This document shows, piece by piece, positions 6,872 through 11,170 of a DNA stretch of 11,170 bases. The stretch comes from Alphaproteobacteria bacterium (GTDB lineage: Bacteria > Pseudomonadota > Alphaproteobacteria > UBA3830). How positions within the stretch are numbered: position 1 is the stretch's first letter; every line of letters starts with the position of its first letter. The translations under genes and the position numbers were made by a program. The stretch is taken from positions 1-11,170 of the forward strand of contig BNWJ01000039.1 of NCBI GenBank assembly GCA_025998735.1. Reading direction: 5' to 3'. Below the pieces are notes generated by a model, which saw only the letters and a program-made list of their open reading frames with translations, did no database searches and was not told the DNA's origin.

Positions 6872-7881
6872 ATTATAACAACCTAGAAGTTTTTGTTATG
6901 ACATATAACAGAGCAAACATGTTGCAGGAAGCTTTGTGTTCAATTTGTGAGCAAACTGCCCAAGGTTTTAAAATAAAAATCCTTGATAATTGCAGTACCG
7001 ACAATACAAAAGATGTTGTGGAGAAAATAAAAAAGCTTTATCCTCAGCGAGAGATAGAATTTATCGGCAGCGATAAAAATACAGGACCATCCGGTAATTT
7101 TGTGCGCGCACAAAAGCTAGCCTTCGCAGAGTATGCTATGGTATTTCACGATGATGATATAATGCATCGTGAATACATTAGTATCTCCATGAATTTATTA
7201 TCTAAAAATAAGAATGCTACACTTTTATTAGGAGCATGCACACGCTTCTACGATGAGAAAACGTGTAACAATGACCGTGTGGCTTTTTGTTATAAAAAAA
7301 AACACAACGTCAGATCTTTGAAAGATGAGATCAAAACTGTTTGCTATATTGGGAGCAAGCAAGATCTTGTGGCATGGTTTTTACTTGGAATTGACATTGC
7401 TGTGTCTTCTGCTATCTATAGAACAGAGTATTTGAATAGTATTCCGTTAAGTGATTTGCATAAGCATGAATATGGAGATAGAATATTTTTACTGGACATT
7501 GTACCGCTCTCAAAAAAAGTAATATTAGTTAGGTCACCATATATCTATTATAGAATTCATAGTGAGCAAGATAGCTGCTCTCTAAAAAGAACTAACTTAG
7601 AAGCGGGAATGTTTTCTCTATTTTCCGCCTGCAGTAACGCCATGAGACCCATGAACCTCAAACACATGATTATACATAAGGTATTCTATTACAATCATTT
7701 TATGGATATATTCTACTACGTGCCTTGCAAAGAAAAAATAGCTCCGAAAGCTATTGTTAAGTCTGCTATTAAAAAGGGACTTTTTAGCAATTTTGACAAG
7801 TGTATTGCTTGCATTTTTAGAAGAAAATATATGTTGGCGAGAAAAGTGTTTGAAAAAGCCTTTTATAGAAATTGTGTGTAA
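6823..7881 (+). CDS. Family 2 glycosyltransferase, first tandem copy; start disrupted by MITE-like insertion
   Basis: GT-A fold glycosyltransferase of the GT2 family. The donor-binding half includes VFVMTYNRANML, ILDNCSTDNT, NTGPSGNF and the metal-binding acidic motif HDDD (D110-D112 from the TTG start). YYRIHSEQDS marks the C-terminal part. It should transfer a nucleotide-activated sugar at the inner membrane during repeat-unit assembly. Upstream, the native ATG (6790) is separated by a stop inside the inserted element. The longest remaining frame starts at TTG 6823 within the element and adds about 16 foreign residues, without a clear ribosome site. ATG 6898 is the next option but removes the first beta strand (NLEVFV), so the protein is either weakly expressed or impaired. 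The uninterrupted gene would encode about 339 residues. It overlaps the next gene by eight bases. Confidence 0.8.
   Translation: MESLIIRTKNRPTQQVYYNNLEVFVMTYNRANMLQEALCSICEQTAQGFKIKILDNCSTDNTKDVVEKIKKLYPQREIEFIGSDKNTGPSGNFVRAQKLAFAEYAMVFHDDDIMHREYISISMNLLSKNKNATLLLGACTRFYDEKTCNNDRVAFCYKKKHNVRSLKDEIKTVCYIGSKQDLVAWFLLGIDIAVSSAIYRTEYLNSIPLSDLHKHEYGDRIFLLDIVPLSKKVILVRSPYIYYRIHSEQDSCSLKRTNLEAGMFSLFSACSNAMRPMNLKHMIIHKVFYYNHFMDIFYYVPCKEKIAPKAIVKSAIKKGLFSNFDKCIACIFRRKYMLARKVFEKAFYRNCV
6872..7168 (+). repeat. Direct repeat copy 1 (N-terminal half of the GT2 pair)
   Basis: Pairs with 7884-8180 at a constant offset of 1012 bases without gaps. By hand count there are about 32 mismatches in the 290 bases from 6879 to 7168, near 89% identity. 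Similarity falls off sharply after the shared codons for HDDDIMH. Confidence 0.9.
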
Positions 7882-8842
7882 CCATTACAGCAACCTAGAA
7901 GTTTTTATTGCAACCTATAACAGAGCAGACATGTTGCAGGAAGCTCTGTGCTCAATTTGTGTGCAGACTGCCAAAGGTTTTAAAATAAAAATCCTTGATA
8001 ATTGCAGTACAGACCACACTAAAGATGTTGTGGAGAAAATAAAAAAGCGTTATCTACAAAGAGAGATAGAATTTATCGGCAACGATGAAAATACAGGACC
8101 TTCTGGTAATTTTTTGCGCGCACAAAAACTGGCCTCCGCAGAATATGTCATGGTGTTTCACGATGATGATATAATGCATCCAAGATATATTGAGGCTGCA
8201 ATGGAAATAATCTTGCGCCAAAAAGATGTATCAGTTGTTATCGGTGCATGCAAAGACTTTCATGACGAACAATCTAAAATATTTGATTGTGTGCCATCAA
8301 ATGATGTTTTTCTTTGTGGTGCGCAAGGGTTAATTACCACTTTGCTGATGAGAACTTTTAATTTTGGATCTATAATTTATAGAACAGATTATTTTAAAAA
8401 CACCATTTCAAGAAACGATATTTTTGGAATAGTTGCTGACAAACCTTTTGTCATCGATGCCATAAAAGATGGAAAAGCTGCCTTATTCAAGGATCCATAT
8501 GTTTTGTATAGAATCCATTCTGAGCAAGATAGTAATATCGGACAGACTGCGGACTTTATGGAGCACTTGCTATCTTTGGTTGACTATTATCGCGAGAAAC
8601 TCGAACCATGCAACGGAAAAGTTAACCATATAATGTGCCGACTGTGTGTTTGTGCATACGTGATGATTTTGTACAGGTGGGGAGGTCTAAGGCGTACCAT
8701 CAGCAAATCTGATTTTATCGCACTTGCCGTGAAACGAGGAGCCATAAGGCGATTCGATGCTTTTGTGTGGCGACGTATAATTAATAAGATTGGTTTTCTA
8801 AAAAAATTGTATAAAAACAGGTTGGAGAAGATATGTCACTAA
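7874..8842 (+). CDS. Family 2 glycosyltransferase, second tandem copy
   Basis: GT2, GT-A fold, 322 residues from a GTG start. I chose GTG 7874 because it aligns exactly with the reconstructed ATG of the upstream paralogue; a longer frame open from 7754 runs back through that gene's coding sequence in another frame and is not credible. The start overlaps the preceding stop (GTGTGTAA), so translation is probably coupled, and no good ribosome site is seen. Motifs are VFIATYNRADML, ILDNCSTDHT, NTGPSGNF, HDDD (D97-D99) and YRIHSEQDS. About 86% of residues match copy 1 over the first 96 (NLEVF to DIMH), then the proteins diverge strongly. This suggests a similar donor sugar but a different acceptor or linkage. 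Its last ten bases overlap the next glycosyltransferase gene. Confidence 0.88.
   Translation: MCNHYSNLEVFIATYNRADMLQEALCSICVQTAKGFKIKILDNCSTDHTKDVVEKIKKRYLQREIEFIGNDENTGPSGNFLRAQKLASAEYVMVFHDDDIMHPRYIEAAMEIILRQKDVSVVIGACKDFHDEQSKIFDCVPSNDVFLCGAQGLITTLLMRTFNFGSIIYRTDYFKNTISRNDIFGIVADKPFVIDAIKDGKAALFKDPYVLYRIHSEQDSNIGQTADFMEHLLSLVDYYREKLEPCNGKVNHIMCRLCVCAYVMILYRWGGLRRTISKSDFIALAVKRGAIRRFDAFVWRRIINKIGFLKKLYKNRLEKICH
7884..8180 (+). repeat. Direct repeat copy 2 (N-terminal half of the GT2 pair)
   Basis: Partner of 6872-7168 with the same 1012-base offset throughout. Recombination between the two would delete 1012 bases and leave one glycosyltransferase with the second copy's C-terminal half. Confidence 0.9.
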
Positions 8843-9861
8843 AAGATGAGTTGGAAATATTTCTCATTACATTTAACAGAAAACAATTGTTAGACAAGAC
8901 GTTTTCTCAGATTTTAGCCGATGATTCGCCAATTAGAAATTTAGATATAACTGTTCTAAATAATAAATCAGATGATGGAACAACTGAGCTTATCGAAGAA
9001 TATAGAAAACAGTTTCCTAACATCAAGCATGTTGTACATAAACATAATATTGGCGGGAATGCAAATATAATAAGAGCATTTGAACAGGCCTCCAAGAAAT
9101 ATGTATGGGTGTTATGTGACGATGATGAATATGATTGGTCAAATTGGAAAGAAATTCAGGATGTCATAAAACTTGGATATGATGCAATTATGGTTCACAT
9201 AATGCATTTCAAGTTTCATGGAAAATTCGAAAAAAACGCCGATTTTGCTCCAATATATGTAAATTTGTCCGGATTCTTGTCTGGCACAATATACAAAACT
9301 TCAAACATAACAGATGATGTGTTTACAAATATGTATCACAACATATACAATTGTTTTCCTCATTTGATGATCGTCATACATCTTATCAACACAAGTAAAA
9401 ATATTTATATATGTTCACATAACTGTGTTATACAGGGATGGGAACAGAAAACAAGAGATCAATTTACTCGAGGAATTAAATTTGTACATTTTAGAATCGC
9501 AAGTTTTAATCTATTTGCTGGATACGTAAATTCGTTTCAGCACATACAAGACAAGTCTTTGAGATATAAGTGCTGCCAAAATTTGTTGCTCGAAAAATCT
9601 TTCTTCTATTCGATAGATGCAATGTTTGAACATTTCAATTATAGCAAATATGAGTTGTTTGATATTTTTGCAGGCGTTAATTCAAAATTAAAAATCATCT
9701 TCATTGCTGCATGCATGAAACATTATATAAAAATTCAAATTAAACGAGCAATTAAATTTTCGAAATTAGTACTACAACAAATATTCTCCATAAAAAACAA
9801 AGGCAATTACAAAGTCGTTCGAATGCTGGGAATAGCTGTTTTGAAAATAAAAAGAAAATGA
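8833..9861 (+). CDS. Family 2 glycosyltransferase, third, divergent
   Basis: A 342-residue GT2 protein clearly distinct from the two before it. The N-terminal nucleotide-sugar half shows IFLITFNRKQLL (9-20), VLNNKSDDGT (41-50), HNIGGNANIIRAFE (71-84) and the metal-binding motif LCDDDEYD (94-101, D96-D98). The C-terminal half has W-rich and aromatic stretches (GWEQKTRDQF), as in other O-antigen GT2 enzymes, and ends in a lysine- and arginine-rich tail that could lie against the membrane. The start has a good ribosome site (GGAG, 8824-8827) and overlaps the previous gene by ten bases. It is the last polysaccharide gene in the window; no clear terminator follows. Donor and acceptor cannot be deduced. 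Confidence 0.87.
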   Translation: MSLKDELEIFLITFNRKQLLDKTFSQILADDSPIRNLDITVLNNKSDDGTTELIEEYRKQFPNIKHVVHKHNIGGNANIIRAFEQASKKYVWVLCDDDEYDWSNWKEIQDVIKLGYDAIMVHIMHFKFHGKFEKNADFAPIYVNLSGFLSGTIYKTSNITDDVFTNMYHNIYNCFPHLMIVIHLINTSKNIYICSHNCVIQGWEQKTRDQFTRGIKFVHFRIASFNLFAGYVNSFQHIQDKSLRYKCCQNLLLEKSFFYSIDAMFEHFNYSKYELFDIFAGVNSKLKIIFIAACMKHYIKIQIKRAIKFSKLVLQQIFSIKNKGNYKVVRMLGIAVLKIKRK

Positions 9862-9881
9862 ATTCTCCAAGCAAGCATGAC

Positions 9882-9911
9882 GCACGGCCGTTTCATAAAA
9901 TTTTAATAAAA
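9882..9911 (+). repeat. Left terminal inverted repeat of the 227-bp element
   Basis: Thirty bases, perfectly complementary to 10079-10108. The inner part is rich in A and T; the outer part contains the palindrome CGGCCG. Confidence 0.9.
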
Positions 9912-10078
9912 TCGAATCTCTACGTTAATTCAAAGTTCCGACATAAAAAATGACCAATTTTTGCCCCAAAGCTCAAAAAACTTTCCGGAACTATATCATA
10001 GTCCGTTCTGTTTATCCTATTATCATAGTTTCATCGAAAAATACACAACCGCAGGTTGTTAAGAGAGCGATATCATTT

Positions 10079-10108
10079 TTTTATTAAAATTTTATGAAAC
10101 GGCCGTGC
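10079..10108 (-). repeat. Right terminal inverted repeat of the 227-bp element
   Basis: Exact reverse complement of 9882-9911; symmetry ends at 10109, where C does not pair with C9881. Confidence 0.9.
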
Positions 10109-10203
10109 CCACGCATAAATTTCTTGTGTTGAAAATCCAGTATCGATGGCCATCATATTTATTTTGCGATATACGCCATCTTCGCCTTCAAATTCTTCCT
10201 GCA

Positions 10204-10211
10204 AAATATGC
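10204..10211. repeat. Left 8-bp target-site duplication of the IS
   Basis: AAATATGC immediately before the left end; an identical copy follows the right end at 11014-11021. Confidence 0.9.
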
Positions 10212-11013
10212 GAGACTTCTAATTAATTAGTTGGTGAAGCCAACCAAATGCAGTATCATGTTTCATATTTCGTTGTGGAGGTAGAAATGGAATGTTGTAA
10301 ACACTGCGGTTCTAAGAATTTGATAAAGTACGGAAAGACATCAGGGGGCAATCAAAGGTATCAATGCAAAGGTTGCCCAAAGGTATCCAATAATCCGATA
10401 GCGAGAGGCAAGCCGAAATCGCTGAAAGCTCAAGCAATACTCATGTATACAATGTTTGCGGCAAGCTTCAGAAGTATAGGCAGATTTCTAAAAGTCAGCG
10501 ATGTTTCTGTTTACAAATGGGTCAAACAATATGCGAAAACCCTTGAGAAACCGGAGATTCCACCACCGTCCGATTGCACTGATGTCGTCCTGGACGAAAT
10601 GTGGCATTTTGTGAACGGAAAGCCGAATAAAGTCTGGATTTGGAAGGCTTACGACCTAGAGAAACAGAAAACTTTTGCTTGGAAAATAGGCAGGAGAGAT
10701 GCGGCTACGCTGAAGGAATTTCTCGATGAAATCGGCCTTGAGGGCAGGGATTTTATAACTGACGATTGTGAGCCTTATCACAAATTAATCCCTGAGGCTC
10801 AGCTGTCTACTGGCAAAGATTTGACCTATCCAATCGAGCAGGACAACAGCAATACAAGGCATTATATCGGGAGATTCAGGCGAAAATCCAAAATTACATC
10901 CAGAAGTCTTGAAATGGTCAACTTATCTCTGTCGCTCTTATATCATTTTCAGCACGGAGATTTGTTGGAAACATTACAGGCTAAATTTTGCCAACTGATT
11001 GGTTAGAAGTCTC
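10212..11013 (+). mobile_element. IS1-family insertion sequence, 802 bp
   Basis: Imperfect 23-bp inverted ends, 10212-10234 and 10991-11013, agree at 20 of 23 positions (outer GAGACTTCTAA identical). They are bounded by the 8-bp direct repeat AAATATGC at 10204-10211 and 11014-11021. Size, duplication length and transposase type all fit IS1. Deleting the element and one repeat restores the minus-strand terminase frame, which proves the borders. It appears complete and possibly still mobile. Confidence 0.92.
10287..11006 (+). CDS. IS1-family transposase, single-frame InsA-InsB type
   Basis: A 239-residue transposase that cuts and joins the ends of the surrounding IS. The N-terminus has a zinc finger, C4-x2-C7 and C27-x2-C30 (CKHC, CKGC), then a helix-turn-helix at about 60-82 (SFRSIGRFLKVSDVSVYKWV), together equivalent to InsA. 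The catalytic part follows: D103 in VVLDEMWHF, D159 in ITDDCEPYH and E184 in IEQDNSNTRH with a basic RFRRKSK stretch, equivalent to InsB. Classical IS1 makes these two parts by a programmed frameshift; here they are one uninterrupted frame, as in a known IS1 subgroup. I chose ATG 10287 because GGAGGT (10277-10282) lies just before it; an in-frame ATG at 10248 would add 13 residues without a ribosome site. The catalytic residues are all present. The frame ends inside the right inverted end. Confidence 0.9.
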   Translation: MECCKHCGSKNLIKYGKTSGGNQRYQCKGCPKVSNNPIARGKPKSLKAQAILMYTMFAASFRSIGRFLKVSDVSVYKWVKQYAKTLEKPEIPPPSDCTDVVLDEMWHFVNGKPNKVWIWKAYDLEKQKTFAWKIGRRDAATLKEFLDEIGLEGRDFITDDCEPYHKLIPEAQLSTGKDLTYPIEQDNSNTRHYIGRFRRKSKITSRSLEMVNLSLSLLYHFQHGDLLETLQAKFCQLIG

Positions 11014-11021
11014 AAATATGC
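11014..11021. repeat. Right 8-bp target-site duplication of the IS
   Basis: AAATATGC immediately after the right end; matches 10204-10211. Confidence 0.9.
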
Positions 11022-11170
11022 GATAACGCAGCCCAAGTTTTTTGTTCCGATGGACTGCCATAAATTATGCGGCAATCCACCGACCAACTTTCTTTGTTCG
11101 GTCCCCAAGCGACAATTTCAATTTCGAGGCGATCGTTTTGCACATCGACGCCAGCCGTAAGAACATATCC

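Larger units (their letters stand above)
9882..10108. mobile_element. 227-bp MITE-like element with 30-bp perfect terminal inverted repeats
   Basis: Terminal repeats at 9882-9911 and 10079-10108 are exact reverse complements over 30 bases; the outer end reads GCACGGCCGTTTCATAAAAT. The interior is AT-rich, has no open frame of useful length, and holds a small hairpin (ACAACC, GCA, GGTTGT at 10045-10059). It lies 20 bases after the last glycosyltransferase stop and directly cuts the minus-strand terminase remnant, whose frame runs into it. I could not identify a target-site duplication or the parent IS family. Because the two ends can pair, a transcript through it would fold into a long hairpin. 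Confidence 0.8.
10109..11170 (-). pseudogene. Phage terminase large subunit (GpA family) remnant, split by an IS and truncated by a MITE-like element
   Basis: On the minus strand, 11170-11022 joined to 10211-10109 (skipping the IS and one 8-bp duplication) is one open frame of about 84 codons. It begins GYVLTAGVDVQNDRLEIEIV, followed by AWGPNKESWSVDCRIIYGSP, then across the junction TWAALSHILQEEF and finally MMAIDTGFSTQEIYAW. VDVQNDRLE with a following WG and SW, and the IDTG-x-TQ-x-Y segment, are hallmarks of the nuclease domain of lambda GpA-type terminases, which cut and package phage DNA. The upstream part lies beyond the window edge and may be intact. The fragment ends where the 227-bp element begins. 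A few more codons may remain at 9862-9881, but I cannot confirm this. The gene is dead here and marks a decayed prophage. Confidence 0.85.

Noticed and set aside
7754..7873. Longer N-terminus for the second glycosyltransferase, starting at ATG 7754
   Set aside because: This part lies in another frame of the first glycosyltransferase's coding end and has no GT2-like content. The alignment of the paralogue starts places the true start at GTG 7874.
9862..9881. Further terminase codons left of the 227-bp element (RHACLEN on the minus strand)
   Set aside because: RHA after YAW would be plausible for the family, but the join across the element needs an unproven duplication and the stretch is too short to judge.
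10045..10059. Hairpin ACAACC-GCA-GGTTGT as an intrinsic terminator
   Set aside because: The stem is only six pairs and the following bases (TAAGAG) lack a U-run.
10248..10286. Upstream ATG of the transposase
   Set aside because: No ribosome site precedes it and the 13 added residues are not family-like; GGAGGT directly precedes the ATG at 10287.

Overview
The window is the downstream end of a surface-polysaccharide (O-antigen type) biosynthesis operon, followed by a prophage remnant broken by mobile elements. All eight polysaccharide genes are on the + strand and tightly packed, with ATGA or short overlaps and gaps mostly under 35 bases. The DNA is AT-rich. A CDP-3,6-dideoxyhexose enzyme, FkbM and NeuB families and a GpA-type phage terminase suggest a Gram-negative bacterium, perhaps a proteobacterium. 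The sequence alone does not give genus or species.

Region 1 (1-6771) holds sugar-making and sugar-modifying genes. They are the C-terminal three quarters of RfbH (CDP-4-keto-6-deoxyglucose 3-dehydrase), an SDR reductase/epimerase, a NeuB-like PEP-condensing synthase with a SAF domain, a putative membrane-anchored class I methyltransferase with a frameshifted C-terminus, a thiamine-diphosphate enzyme of the acetolactate synthase/YerE type, and an FkbM methyltransferase with an N-terminal Rossmann-like domain. RfbH, a ThDP enzyme and an SDR together recall the yersiniose (branched 3,6-dideoxyhexose) pathway. The NeuB-like enzyme is not part of that pathway, so the end product may be an unusual branched or extended sugar.

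Region 2 (6790-9861) holds three consecutive GT2 glycosyltransferases. The first two are tandem paralogues with about 89% nucleotide identity over a 290-base N-terminal segment and very different C-terminal halves. The start of the first is interrupted by a 69-bp MITE-like element with 11-bp inverted ends and a 3-bp duplication. Removing the element in silico restores a start that aligns codon for codon with the second paralogue.

Region 3 (9862-11170) has no polysaccharide gene. It contains a 227-bp MITE-like element with 30-bp perfect inverted repeats and a minus-strand remnant of a phage terminase large subunit (GpA family). The terminase is split by an 802-bp IS1-family insertion sequence with imperfect 23-bp ends and an 8-bp target duplication. 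No tRNA, rRNA, CRISPR array or convincing terminator was seen.
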